Assembly (NCBI RefSeq): GCF_900114465.1
Contig: NZ_FOTD01000005.1
Location: 1 to 64,000, forward strand
Reading direction: 5' to 3'
DNA: 64,000 nt
From: Trichococcus palustris
Lineage (GTDB): Bacteria > Bacillota > Bacilli > Lactobacillales > Aerococcaceae
A program made the position numbers and the translations under genes. Position 1 is the stretch's first letter. Each line of letters starts with the position of its first letter. Below the pieces are notes generated by a model. The model was not told the origin of the DNA. It saw only the letters and a program-made list of their open reading frames with translations, and searched no databases. Of this stretch, positions 44,698 to 53,291 are shown piece after piece.

Positions 44698-46509
44698 TTA
44701 TTTGATGTATTTATCGGTCAAATGGATGAACTCCTCGGCATCTTTTGCCGTGATGGTCAAGCCTTGCTCCCAGAAATCGGGTCGGGTGATGTCGGCCTGC
44801 AGGTGTTTCAGCACGAGGTCCTCCGTCGTCATGGCTGCCGTATCCCTCAATAAAGCGATGTATTTTTCTTCGAAGTTTGCGGGATTCTTCAACGATTCGG
44901 CATAGATGCTCAGGCTGAACAGGAAGCCGAAGGTATACGGGAAATTGTAGAAAGGAACCTCATCGATGAAGAAGTGGAGTTTGCTTGCCCAGAATAAGGG
45001 ATGGTATTCGCTCAGGTTGTCTTGGTAAGCTTCCTTTTGGGCTGCTGTCATCAGCTCCGATAAGCGTTCCACGGTGACGAAACCGTTTTGTCTTTCCGCA
45101 TAAAAATTATTTTCAAAAAGGAAGCGGGCATGGATATTCAGGAACATGGCGGTCGCGTTTTCGAGTTTCGTATTCAAAAGCGAAATCTTTTCTTCTTCGC
45201 TGCTGGCCAATTGGACGGTGGCAGAACTGATGACCGTTTCCGCGAAGGTGGAAGCCGTTTCCGCTACGTTCATCGCATAGTGCGTGTTCAACGCCGGCAG
45301 GTCGCGCATCACATGGGAATGGAAAGCATGCCCCAATTCGTGGCCCAATGTGCTCATGTCGCTTGCTGATCCGGTGAAGGTCATGAAGATGCGGGACTCT
45401 TCGGATTCCGGCAGGTCTTCGCAATAGCCGCCGGGGCGTTTGCCGGCACGATTTTCCGCTTCGATCCAGCGGTTTTCGACTGCCATTTTAGAGAACGCGG
45501 ATAATTTGGGACCGAATTTCGCGAAATTGGAGATGATGAAATCGACCGCTTCGTCATAGCTGAACGTTTTTGCTTCGAAAGCGCCGACCGAAACGGGGGC
45601 ATCGATGTCGTGCCAAGCAAGTTTCTCCTTGTCCATCAAAGCGGCTTTGCGGTTCAAAAAAGCCAGGAAGGGTTGCTTTTTGGCGGTAATGGCCTGCCAC
45701 ATCGTATCGAGCGTCTCGCGTTTGATGCGATTATAGCGAAGGGGCTCGACAAGGAAATCGGCATCATGATGGGCTGCGAAATCCGCCAAGCGGAAACCCT
45801 GAAGGTGGTTCAATGTGTCGGCAAAGGCGGGTGCCAGGCCTCCCCAGGCTTTTTCCCACTCGGCGAATAGTTGTTTGCGTATCGCCGGATCGGGATTGGA
45901 GTACATGCGGTTCATGGCTTGGCCGGCCGACAGTTCCGTCATGGTTCCCATTTCATCCTCGAAAGGGATCTTGATGAAGGAGACGAGGGTATCGTAGTGG
46001 GAGCTCCATCCGTTGAAGCCATCGACACGCAGCGTGGACAACAGCGCCTCTTCCTTTTCGGACAGGAGGCGAGCGCCTTGCGTACGTAATTCGGTCAGTG
46101 CGAATGCGATGGGCCTGAAGGCGGGCAGGGTGACCAGCTGCTCCCAATCGGCATCGGAAATGACGGTCAATTTTTTTTGGAATGTCGTTTGAATAATGGA
46201 GAAATTGCTGTACAATTGGGTTATTGTAGCGTGAATCGCACTTGCTTTCGTATCATGAACGTCGGCTGATTGCACAGCCGTAATGAAAGTGCGGCATTGT
46301 TCTAGTGCCTTCGTAAGCTGTTCCTCCTGTTTCAGGATAAGTTGAAAAGTTGGGTAGTCGGGTTTATCTTTTTTCGCATCCCAAGCATCCGCCCCTTTTT
46401 CGAATCTCACCAAATCACTTTTGATGGATTGGATCTTATCTTGGAGTGCCAGGGAAGAACTGCCGCCTTCAAAAATGGCATTCAAGTCCCAATTTAGACT
46501 ATATTTCAT
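44698..46509 (-). CDS. pepF: Oligoendopeptidase F-like M3 metallopeptidase
   Basis: A 603-residue cytoplasmic zinc endopeptidase that cuts medium-size oligopeptides. Zinc site H-E-L-G-H-A-F-H (near residue 383), with the downstream Glu in A-E-T-A-S-T-F-A-E (near 410). A shorter M3B subgroup (about 600 residues, Y-S-L-N-W-D-L start) fits better than PepF of lactococci, though the activity should be similar. ATG 46518 directly abuts AAGAAAGG, so ATG 46509 with nine-base spacing is used. It stands alone, divergent from the VanZ-like gene. The 180 bases between it and trhO contain nothing I recognise. Confidence 0.9.
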   Translation of the reverse strand: MKYSLNWDLNAIFEGGSSSLALQDKIQSIKSDLVRFEKGADAWDAKKDKPDYPTFQLILKQEEQLTKALEQCRTFITAVQSADVHDTKASAIHATITQLYSNFSIIQTTFQKKLTVISDADWEQLVTLPAFRPIAFALTELRTQGARLLSEKEEALLSTLRVDGFNGWSSHYDTLVSFIKIPFEDEMGTMTELSAGQAMNRMYSNPDPAIRKQLFAEWEKAWGGLAPAFADTLNHLQGFRLADFAAHHDADFLVEPLRYNRIKRETLDTMWQAITAKKQPFLAFLNRKAALMDKEKLAWHDIDAPVSVGAFEAKTFSYDEAVDFIISNFAKFGPKLSAFSKMAVENRWIEAENRAGKRPGGYCEDLPESEESRIFMTFTGSASDMSTLGHELGHAFHSHVMRDLPALNTHYAMNVAETASTFAETVISSATVQLASSEEEKISLLNTKLENATAMFLNIHARFLFENNFYAERQNGFVTVERLSELMTAAQKEAYQDNLSEYHPLFWASKLHFFIDEVPFYNFPYTFGFLFSLSIYAESLKNPANFEEKYIALLRDTAAMTTEDLVLKHLQADITRPDFWEQGLTITAKDAEEFIHLTDKYIK

Positions 46510-46618
46510 GGAAAACATCCTTTCTTAATCTTATATTAAATTTATGCATAATAACACTTTATATCAACTTACTGGGAAATACAAAATAATCAACAAAAAA
46601 TTTGGAAGGGGAAGATAT

Positions 46619-47116
46619 ATGTTAAAAGAACAAAGAAGCACTTCCTATATTGTGGCAGCGCTTATCGTGATGGGGTATATTTTTTACCGCTCCACCTTTA
46701 TCCAATCCGCCTATGTTTTGCCTGCCGTCATGCAGAGCTTGTTCCAATCGCAGCCATTCACAGCACTTTTCTCAACGTTCACTTTTCAATACGGGGAACA
46801 ACTGGTCAGCCTGCAAGCGCTGGGCTATTTCGGTTTCGTGGCGTTTTTCGGTAATAAAATTTGGCTGTTCATCACCTATTTCATTCTGGCGTATCTTTGG
46901 TTCATCGGGTTGTCGGGGCGGATCAGGGGGCGGTTGGTACCAGGCGTCGTTTCGTGGCTGTTGGCGGTCAGTTATGCAGCTGCGGATGAGTTCCATCAGA
47001 CGCTTACATCGCCGGTATTCGCACTGAAAGAGGATGTCATCTTGGCCGGCATCAGCATCTCGCTTGCGATATTTGTCAGCTGGATGTTGACGAACAGCAA
47101 AAAAACGCGAAACTGA
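46619..47116 (+). CDS. VanZ-like membrane protein
   Basis: A 165-residue protein with four membrane helices (about 12-30, 60-80, 83-103, 135-155) and the VanZ signature A-A-A-D-E-F-H-Q-T. VanZ gives low-level teicoplanin resistance in enterococci, but most chromosomal relatives have no assigned role and probably act in envelope biology. The start ATG 46619 has GGAAGGGGAAG; the in-frame extension to 46544 is unsupported. Followed by yebC after 64 bases. Confidence 0.85.
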   Translation: MLKEQRSTSYIVAALIVMGYIFYRSTFIQSAYVLPAVMQSLFQSQPFTALFSTFTFQYGEQLVSLQALGYFGFVAFFGNKIWLFITYFILAYLWFIGLSGRIRGRLVPGVVSWLLAVSYAAADEFHQTLTSPVFALKEDVILAGISISLAIFVSWMLTNSKKTRN

Positions 47117-47180
47117 TTTGCCAATAGGTGGTACATTTGATAAAATGAGTGAGTAAATTATGAAGAGAAGAGGGATCTGA

Positions 47181-47915
47181 ATGTCAGGACATTCAAAGTG
47201 GAGTAAAATTAAAGGTGCAAAGGGAGCTGCGGACCAAAAACGCGGAAAGCTTTTCCAAAAAATATCGAAAGAAATTTATATGGCTGCAAAAAACGGCGGT
47301 CCAGATCCCTCATCTAATCCAAGCCTGCGCTTGATCATAGATAAAGCGAAAGCTGCCAATATGCCGAACGACAACGTCAATCGCGCAATCAAAAAAGCGA
47401 CTTCCGCTGGCGAAGGCGAAAACTACGAAGAAATCACGTATGAAGGATATGGTCCTAACGGCGTTGCCGTATTGGTACACGCATTGACGGACAACCGCAA
47501 CCGTACAGCTACGAACATTAGAGTCGCTTTCAATAGAAATGGCGGAGCGCTGGGTGAGAGTGGTTCGGTCAGTTATATGTTCGATCGCAAAGGATACATC
47601 GCCATCGACCGTGAAGACTTGGAAGTCGATGAAGATGCTATGTTGATGAGCGTCTTAGAGGCAGGCGGAGAAGAGCTTCAAACAAGTGATGAAGCATTCG
47701 AAATATACACAGATCCAGCTGATTTCAATGATGTCCGTGATGCTTTAGTGGCTGAAGGATATATTTTGGCGGAAGCCGAAATCACGATGGTGCCGCAAAC
47801 GCAGGTTGCCATCGATCCGGACAAAGAAACACAATTCCGTACCATGCTGGAAAAATTGGATGAAGATGAAGACGTCTCTGAATATTTCCACAACGCGGAC
47901 TTAGAGGAAGAATAA
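47181..47915 (+). CDS. YebC/PmpR-family protein
   Basis: A 244-residue cytoplasmic protein of the YebC family. It begins [23 protein letters not shown] in pieces, with [13 protein letters not shown] and [10 protein letters not shown] later, all standard. Relatives act as transcription regulators, and in recent work some assist translation of proline-rich stretches, so either role is possible. AGAGGGA is the ribosome site. Confidence 0.92.
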   Translation: MSGHSKWSKIKGAKGAADQKRGKLFQKISKEIYMAAKNGGPDPSSNPSLRLIIDKAKAANMPNDNVNRAIKKATSAGEGENYEEITYEGYGPNGVAVLVHALTDNRNRTATNIRVAFNRNGGALGESGSVSYMFDRKGYIAIDREDLEVDEDAMLMSVLEAGGEELQTSDEAFEIYTDPADFNDVRDALVAEGYILAEAEITMVPQTQVAIDPDKETQFRTMLEKLDEDEDVSEYFHNADLEEE

Positions 47916-47942
47916 GGAACGTCAGTGAATAGACAGAGTTGA

Positions 47943-47990
47943 GGCGGCTCGCCTTTCTATTGTATAAATAGAAAGGCGAGCTGCCATTTT
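47943..47990 (+). terminator. Terminator-like hairpin after yebC
   Basis: GGCGGCTCGCCTTTCTAT and ATAGAAAGGCGAGCTGCC arms with one mismatch, then ATTTTGTTGC. Confidence 0.75.
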
Positions 47991-48022
47991 GTTGCTTTGT
48001 AAAATTGCTGATCCGGAAACTA

Positions 48023-48082
48023 CAAAATAGGACCCTACAGGCTAAATTGATTTTGTCAATCTTGCCTGTAGGGTCCTATTTT
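48023..48082. terminator. Second strong hairpin between yebC and the DUF2798 gene
   Basis: AAAATAGGACCCTACAGGC and GCCTGTAGGGTCCTATTTT arms, with ATTGA/TCAAT pairing in the loop; A-run left and T-run right allow bidirectional use. Confidence 0.85.
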
Positions 48083-48134
48083 TTATCTACCTTAGCTTTA
48101 ATTGTTGCGAGTATGAGAAGAATGATAGCGATGG

Positions 48135-48686
48135 TCAATCAAAATTGATTGCGCCAGCGTCTATAGCCAATGTGCGCTCTTGCTGTTCATGCAACTTTTT
48201 CATAACGAATCTTGCGGGTGGTTGAGCCACTAACAGCTCGCACCATAACGCAACGGCAAAGTTTCTTGGCCAATGTGACGGGAATCTTTCAAATGATCCC
48301 CAGCTGATGCCATGCCCAACCATATCGCCAATGATCGTCATGCATATAGACATTCCGGTTACCGTAAACAAAATTCTGAATAAAATGTTGGCGTTGAATC
48401 CATCTGTAGGTTCCGAGAATTTGTGTGCTAATTTTTCTGCAATGCGTCCGACAACGAAGTTTTCCAGGAGCATAGCGATAACAAAAACAATCGGTATACA
48501 TTTAAGAATTATCGTCAATACTTCTTTGTCCAATCTTCCAAAACTTGTGCCGATATTCAGTGTACTCATAACCAAACACGTGATGACAGTGATGATAGCG
48601 CCATACAATAATCCTTCTTTACCATTTTGAGGTAATCTATTTTCTTCTTCCAATGTAACGAGTTCTTCTTTTTTATTGCTTTGCAT
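48135..48686 (-). CDS. DUF2798-type membrane protein
   Basis: A 183-residue protein with four membrane segments in two similar halves (about 27-75 and 100-160), each with the DUF2798 pattern of a hydrophobic hairpin, I-C-M-T-I-I-G-D/L-V-M-S-T-L-N-I-G-like sequences. Function unknown to me. The ribosome site before ATG 48686 is weak (AAGGCG, distant), which leaves the exact start uncertain. No operon partner. Confidence 0.7.
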   Translation of the reverse strand: MQSNKKEELVTLEEENRLPQNGKEGLLYGAIITVITCLVMSTLNIGTSFGRLDKEVLTIILKCIPIVFVIAMLLENFVVGRIAEKLAHKFSEPTDGFNANILFRILFTVTGMSICMTIIGDMVGHGISWGSFERFPSHWPRNFAVALWCELLVAQPPARFVMKKLHEQQERTLAIDAGAINFD

Positions 48687-49040
48687 AGTAATGAAAATCG
48701 CCTTCTTTCTTTATTTCTAAATTTATAATATCTAAAATTATATTTTTGTGTAAGTAAGAATTTGATGAGAAATCATTATGCTTCGGTTGTTGAAATTTCA
48801 GCTATCTTGTTTTTGGAACAAATGAGGTGAATGAAATTTTTTTAATTCGGGAGCAATGAATGAAAATGTAAAAATATTTACACTTTGGATTGGTGGTGGC
48901 AGGTCTTGGCCTTTGCCTTTGCAGGATACTCCCACCCGGCGTAGCATAGCGGACGATTATGAAAAAGAAAAAAATATTAAAGCGATACAGCCAGATGTGC
49001 AAATATTATGGGTGTCGGCGAAAAGAAAAGAGGTGAGGAA
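48687..49040. other. Gene-free stretch before comGA
   Basis: An AT-rich divergent spacer. A 74-codon frame (48856-49080) runs into comGA but has no family likeness and is rejected. I looked for a ComK box pair or a ComX cin-box (TACGAATA) and saw neither clearly. Confidence 0.4.
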
Positions 49041-50084
49041 GTGGAGGAGAAGGCCGAAAAGTTGCTGTCCAGCGCGATGAGAATGGGCGTTTCGGATATT
49101 CATCTGTTGCCCTACGAGGACCGATACGAACTCTTTTTCCGCGTCAGTTCCGGTCTTACGAAAATATCCGGCATGTCCATCGAAAAAGGGGAGCGGCTCA
49201 TCTCCTATTTCAAATTCCTTTCGAACATGAATGTCGGGGAACGCAGAAAACCGCAATCGGGTTCGGCGCGATATCGTTTGAACGGCCAAAAAATAGAACT
49301 GCGGTTATCGACGATCGCCAATTTCCGCTACCAGGAATCGCTGGTCATACGGATGCTCTATGCGAACAGCACCGAGGAGAAGACATTGCATAACTTTTTC
49401 CCGTCGGATGAAAAGAAACTGGAGAAGATGTTGGACCATAAAAGCGGACTGATCCTTTTTTCCGGCCCTACCGGTTCCGGGAAAACGACGACGATTTACC
49501 ATCTGCTCCGCAAGAAATATGCATCCGAGCCTTTACAGATCATCACGATGGAGGACCCTGTGGAAATCGAGGAGCCCTTATTCCTGCAAACCGAAATCAA
49601 TGAGGATGGCGGCGTGTCCTATGAAATCCTGATCAAACAATCCCTGCGGCACCACCCCGATATCATGGTGATCGGCGAAATCCGGGACGAGGAGACCGCC
49701 AAAATGGTTGTGAGGAGCGCTTTGACCGGTCATCTGGTCATTGCCACGATTCACGCGAAAGAATCGCTTGGTGTTTTGGAGAGGCTGAAAGAGTTGGGGG
49801 TTTCCGATGAGCAAATGAAACAGACGCTGTTGGCTATCGTGTCCCAGCGGCTGATCCCTAAAAGCTGTCCGTACTGCCAGGGGAGCTGTTCCATCCATTG
49901 CCGGCATTTTTCCGTGAATGAAAAAGCCGCCGCCATCTATGAAATACTCGACGGAAAAAATCTGCAAAGGCATATCCAGGAAGGGGAGGTGGAAAAGCAA
50001 TTCGTGTCGTTGAACGACAAATTGCGGAAAGCCTATGCCTACGGCTATATCTCTCAAAAGAACTTTCTCGAAAACCTCATCTGA
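49041..50084 (+). CDS. comGA: Competence pilus assembly ATPase ComGA
   Basis: The secretion-type ATPase that powers assembly of the DNA-uptake pilus on the inner face of the membrane. The 347-residue protein has the N-terminal domain (A-S-D-I-H-like V-S-D-I-H-L-L-P, G-E-R-R-K-P-Q-S-G), Walker A G-P-T-G-S-G-K-T-T-T (near 147), an Asp box, Walker B V-I-G-E-I-R-D and H-A-K-E-S. GTG 49041 with AGAGGTGA five bases ahead matches the family start; the ATG at 49008 would add 11 residues and has no ribosome site. First gene of a seven-gene comG operon with overlaps throughout. Confidence 0.94.
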   Translation: MEEKAEKLLSSAMRMGVSDIHLLPYEDRYELFFRVSSGLTKISGMSIEKGERLISYFKFLSNMNVGERRKPQSGSARYRLNGQKIELRLSTIANFRYQESLVIRMLYANSTEEKTLHNFFPSDEKKLEKMLDHKSGLILFSGPTGSGKTTTIYHLLRKKYASEPLQIITMEDPVEIEEPLFLQTEINEDGGVSYEILIKQSLRHHPDIMVIGEIRDEETAKMVVRSALTGHLVIATIHAKESLGVLERLKELGVSDEQMKQTLLAIVSQRLIPKSCPYCQGSCSIHCRHFSVNEKAAAIYEILDGKNLQRHIQEGEVEKQFVSLNDKLRKAYAYGYISQKNFLENLI

Positions 50085-51108
50085 ACAGAACTGGCGCACA
50101 AAGGAACAAGCGTATTTCCTGAGACGGTTGGGAGAATTGCTGGAGGAGGGATTCTCGCTCGCTGAAGGATTGTCTTTCCTCGGAATCATGCAGCCGAAAA
50201 AGGAGAAAGCCATCCGGGAAATCATGGCGGAGCTTGCAGCCGGGAACTCTTTGCCGGACGCGCTCGCCGTTTTGGGCTTCCCGAAACAGATCGTCTCCCA
50301 ATTACACTTAGCCTTGCTGCATGGCCGTTTCAATGAAACGCTGCTTTTCTGCGCGGATTTTTTAACCGAGAAAGACAAGCAAATAGCGAAGCTGAAAAAA
50401 GTGATGGTGTATCCCGCATTTCTGCTCTTGTTTGCAAACGGCATGCTGTTTGCGATCAGGCAAGTCCTGTTACCGAGCCTGGAAAGCATGATGGGCCCCA
50501 ACGCGGAAACCGTGAACGGGCTCGTGACAATCATTCTCTTTTTCCTGAATCATTTGCCGATCATCACCGCTAGCTGGCTGGCGCTGCTGGCTTTCTCGTA
50601 CATCCTTGGAAAGGAATATTTGAAAAAGAAGACAGCTTTCGAAAAATCTTTGCTGTTCATCAAGTTGCCCGTTTTGGGGAAATGGGTGCAATTGTACTAT
50701 TCCTTTTTCTTCAGCAGGGAATATGCCTATTTTTTTAAAAACGGCATGCAACTGAACCAAATCGTTACCCTCATGAAGGAAGAGGAGGGTACGGAATGGA
50801 TGAAGGAAATATCCCGGATGATCGAGGAGGGGCTGGTCCAGGGGGAGAGTCTGACCATCGTCATCAAACGTTACCCGATTTTTAAGGAAGAATTCGGCTG
50901 GATCGTCTACCATGGCGAACTGACCAGCCAATTGCCGGTGAAGTTGACCATGTATAGCGAGGAATGCTTCCGGCTATTGATTGCCGACATTGAGCAAAAA
51001 ATCGGTTTGCTGCAACCCGTCCTGTTTCTGTTGGTCGCCGTCATTGTGATGTCGATCTACCTGATTTTATTGATGCCGATGTTTTCGAGTTTAGGAGGAA
51101 TTTATTGA
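50035..51108 (+). CDS. comGB: Competence pilus membrane platform protein ComGB
   Basis: A 357-residue GspF/PilC-type polytopic protein that forms the membrane base of the pilus. Two GspF domains (about 20-140 and 225-350) each precede membrane helices (about 125-148, 168-190, 325-350). Its start ATG 50035 overlaps comGA by 50 bases, a long overlap, but no other standard start precedes the conserved region. The stop overlaps the comGC start (TGATG). Confidence 0.92.
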   Translation: MPTAISLKRTFSKTSSEQNWRTKEQAYFLRRLGELLEEGFSLAEGLSFLGIMQPKKEKAIREIMAELAAGNSLPDALAVLGFPKQIVSQLHLALLHGRFNETLLFCADFLTEKDKQIAKLKKVMVYPAFLLLFANGMLFAIRQVLLPSLESMMGPNAETVNGLVTIILFFLNHLPIITASWLALLAFSYILGKEYLKKKTAFEKSLLFIKLPVLGKWVQLYYSFFFSREYAYFFKNGMQLNQIVTLMKEEEGTEWMKEISRMIEEGLVQGESLTIVIKRYPIFKEEFGWIVYHGELTSQLPVKLTMYSEECFRLLIADIEQKIGLLQPVLFLLVAVIVMSIYLILLMPMFSSLGGIY

Positions 51109-51425
51109 TGGGGAAATTCATGAAGAAAATAAACAATAAAAGAGGTTTCACTCTGATCGAAATGGTTTTGGTCCTGTTCATTATCTCGGTGCTCATGCTG
51201 CTTATCATCCCGAATTTATCGGGCAAAAAAAATGCGATTGAAGCGCAGGGGAACGCGGCTCTGCAGACGGTTGTGCAAGCCCAGGCCGATATGTATGAAT
51301 TGGATAAAGGGGTAGAAGCGGGTACGTTTGCCGAACTGCAAGCGGATAAATACATTAACCAAAAGCAATTTACGGAAGCGACCGCCAAATTGGTGATTAC
51401 CGCCGGAGAAGTATCCCTGAAATAA
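51108..51425 (+). CDS. comGC: Major competence pseudopilin ComGC
   Basis: A 105-residue type IV prepilin, the main subunit of the DNA-uptake pilus. The prepilin site is K-R-G / F-T-L-I-E-M, followed by a hydrophobic helix (about 15-35), where ComC peptidase cuts and methylates Phe. ATG 51108 follows AGGAGG by nine bases and overlaps the comGB stop; a TTG one codon earlier is the alternative. The peptidase gene is not in the window. Confidence 0.93.
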   Translation: MGKFMKKINNKRGFTLIEMVLVLFIISVLMLLIIPNLSGKKNAIEAQGNAALQTVVQAQADMYELDKGVEAGTFAELQADKYINQKQFTEATAKLVITAGEVSLK

Positions 51426-51448
51426 TAGTCACGAATGGATGTTGAGGA

Positions 51449-51892
51449 ATGAACAACAAAGCCTTTACGCTGATTGAAAGCCTGCTGGTGCTGATGATTG
51501 CGTCGCTGGTGCTGTCCCTATCGCCGCGGGTAGGTACCGCTTCGCAGGAATTCGCTTTTGCCCTCTTCTTGGATGACCTCTTGACGGAAATCCACACCGC
51601 CCAAAGCTATGCGGTCATTTCCGGGAAGAGCGTGGTCTTCGAGGTGCTGCGTCCTGTCAACGCCAGACATTATGCGACATTCACAGCTGCTGCCACAAGC
51701 GAGGCCTATGTCAACCGGAAGCTGTTCTTGCCGCAAGGTTCTAAAGTCATACAGGGCTATTCGAGCTATATCAAAAGCGGCAGCGGCTATCTGCAGCCGG
51801 ACTCCATCATCATGGATACGGCCCGGTACCGGTACACGATCAAAATCCAGCTAGGGAGTGGCAGATATGTGGTCGAAAAAGTTAAGAAATAA
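51449..51892 (+). CDS. comGD: Minor pseudopilin ComGD
   Basis: A 147-residue minor pseudopilin with N-K-A / F-T-L-I-E-S-L-L-V-L at the very N-terminus and a globular remainder. Its family helps initiate the competence pilus. The 3' end overlaps the start of comGE by 26 bases. TTGAGGA provides the ribosome site. Confidence 0.88.
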   Translation: MNNKAFTLIESLLVLMIASLVLSLSPRVGTASQEFAFALFLDDLLTEIHTAQSYAVISGKSVVFEVLRPVNARHYATFTAAATSEAYVNRKLFLPQGSKVIQGYSSYIKSGSGYLQPDSIIMDTARYRYTIKIQLGSGRYVVEKVKK

Positions 51893-52208
51893 GCAAGGCT
51901 ATATGCTGCTGGAGAGTCTGATCGGCCTTTCCATGATTGCCGTTTCGTTGCACTTGCTGGTGCCTCATGCCATCCAGATTTTCCAGACCTTGCAACAGAC
52001 CGGCAAAGAAGTGGAACTTTGGCGTGTCGCCCAAGATCAGATGCGGGTAATCGCCGAATCCGGCACCCCGGCAGCGACTGTGACTTCAGCCGGGATCGTC
52101 TTCCGGATCGGTTGGGACCCTGACAGCGAGGGCCTGACGATAGAAGGGGAAGCTGGACAAGAGGGGGTGCTGGTGCATGTCAGTGAAGTGCAGGGGACGG
52201 TGCGATGA
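51867..52208 (+). CDS. comGE: Minor pseudopilin ComGE
   Basis: A 113-residue protein with a prepilin-like start K-Q-G / Y-M-L-L-E-S-L-I-G-L, hydrophobic helix and short soluble part. Assigned ComGE by order and motif, as this gene is very variable in sequence. AGGGAG lies eight bases before ATG 51867; the GTG at 51858 is an alternative. Confidence 0.8.
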   Translation: MWSKKLRNKQGYMLLESLIGLSMIAVSLHLLVPHAIQIFQTLQQTGKEVELWRVAQDQMRVIAESGTPAATVTSAGIVFRIGWDPDSEGLTIEGEAGQEGVLVHVSEVQGTVR

Positions 52209-52209
52209 C

Positions 52210-52644
52210 ATGCGGAAATCCGGCTTCACGATCATAGAAGCGCTGTTGGCTTTGTCCGTAAATACGTTGCTGCTTTTTTTGATGACAGGCGGCCTGCAGG
52301 TCATACAGGCTAGCCAGGAACAGCTGGAAAAGACGAACATCGCGCAATGGCATCTGTTCCTGAACCAATTGGAAAACGAATTGGCCGATGAGGTACTGGT
52401 CCAGAAGACTAGCGCAAACATCTACACGAAGTCAGTCAATCCGGCCGATAAGGCAACCTATTCCTACATCTTCAGCAGTAATAAAATTGTCCGCCAAAAA
52501 GATGGCACCGGCCATCATCCGATGTTGATGGGAATAAAGTCCGTTAAGTACGAGGTGACGAATGAAGGCATATCCATACAGGCGGTTTTCGCCGATAATC
52601 AGACTTACAAAGCCTATCTTGTCATGCAGAAGAAACTGCCTTAG
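52210..52644 (+). CDS. comGF: Minor pseudopilin ComGF
   Basis: A 144-residue protein with K-S-G / F-T-I-I-E-A-L-L-A-L and the ComGF-like region (F-L-N-Q-L-E-N-E-L, then I-V-R-Q-K-D-G-T-G-H-H-P-M-L in the middle). ATG 52210 starts two bases after the comGE stop; the upstream ATG 52177 lies within comGE and would push the prepilin site inward. Confidence 0.85.
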   Translation: MRKSGFTIIEALLALSVNTLLLFLMTGGLQVIQASQEQLEKTNIAQWHLFLNQLENELADEVLVQKTSANIYTKSVNPADKATYSYIFSSNKIVRQKDGTGHHPMLMGIKSVKYEVTNEGISIQAVFADNQTYKAYLVMQKKLP

Positions 52645-52654
52645 GAACGGTCCT

Positions 52655-53008
52655 TTGCGAAACAGGAGCGGCGCCATTTTACCGGTGACCATCTTCTATC
52701 TTTTCCTGTCGCAGCTGTTTTTGACGGGAGTCATCCAAGTGTACAGGAATCAGATGTATCTCTATCAACTCACGAAGAATCATTATCAGGCACAAACGTT
52801 GCTCGCTTATGCAGAGTACTGGATCCAAAGGAAGAATGCTGAAAGGACATACGAAGAAAGGGACATACCAAGGGCGCTTGTTTTCCAGGCGGGGAAAGTC
52901 AATTGTGCGGAAGGCGATGGAGAGGCGATCACGGTCACAGTCATACTTGCTGATGATTATTCGGAATCGGGGGAAATCCGGATAGTCTATCTGGATAAGC
53001 TGAACTGA
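52655..53008 (+). CDS. comGG: Minor pseudopilin ComGG-like
   Basis: A 117-residue protein with an N-terminal hydrophobic helix (R-S-G-A-I-L-P-V-T-I-F-Y-L-F-L-S-Q) and a soluble rest. It lacks the Glu+5 of ordinary prepilins, as ComGG-type proteins often do. TTG 52655 with AGGA eight bases upstream is taken, directly behind comGF; the longer frame from 52562 overlaps comGF. Last gene of the operon; the ackA or methylase gene often found next is not here. Confidence 0.75.
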   Translation: MRNRSGAILPVTIFYLFLSQLFLTGVIQVYRNQMYLYQLTKNHYQAQTLLAYAEYWIQRKNAERTYEERDIPRALVFQAGKVNCAEGDGEAITVTVILADDYSESGEIRIVYLDKLN

Positions 53009-53056
53009 ATTCTTTCTATTCCCCCTCAGTATATAACGACAAAAGCATTCCTCATT

Positions 53057-53080
53057 CCCGCCATAACATTCAGCGGGAGA
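53057..53080. repeat. Small hairpin after comGG
   Basis: TCCCGC and GCGGGA arms around a 12-base loop, no T-run; may stabilise the comG mRNA end. Confidence 0.4.
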
Positions 53081-53130
53081 AGTGGCTGATAAGAGTATCC
53101 GCAGTAGCTGAGTCAGCCAATCCGAACATG

Positions 53131-53155
53131 CCGGGAGAAATTTCCCGGTTTTTTG
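53131..53155 (+). terminator. Terminator of the comG operon
   Basis: CCGGGAGAAATTTCCCGG hairpin (53131-53148) followed by six T. Confidence 0.85.
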
Positions 53156-53291
53156 TCGTGGAGCACTATCCTCTTGTTGCTTGCCATCGCCAGAGCGATT
53201 TCCCCCTATCTATATAGCTTGATTTTTGCTATACTGTATAAGTATGTTTGTGGAACGAGAAGATTTGAATTTTGGAAGGAAGTATGTATGT

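Noticed and set aside
44475-44905. Frames in the trhO-pepF spacer (76 and 130 codons)
   Set aside because: They run into pepF on the opposite strand and show no family likeness; I considered a gene remnant but found no support.
48856-49080. 74-codon frame upstream of comGA
   Set aside because: Overlaps comGA out of frame, unusual composition, no known family.
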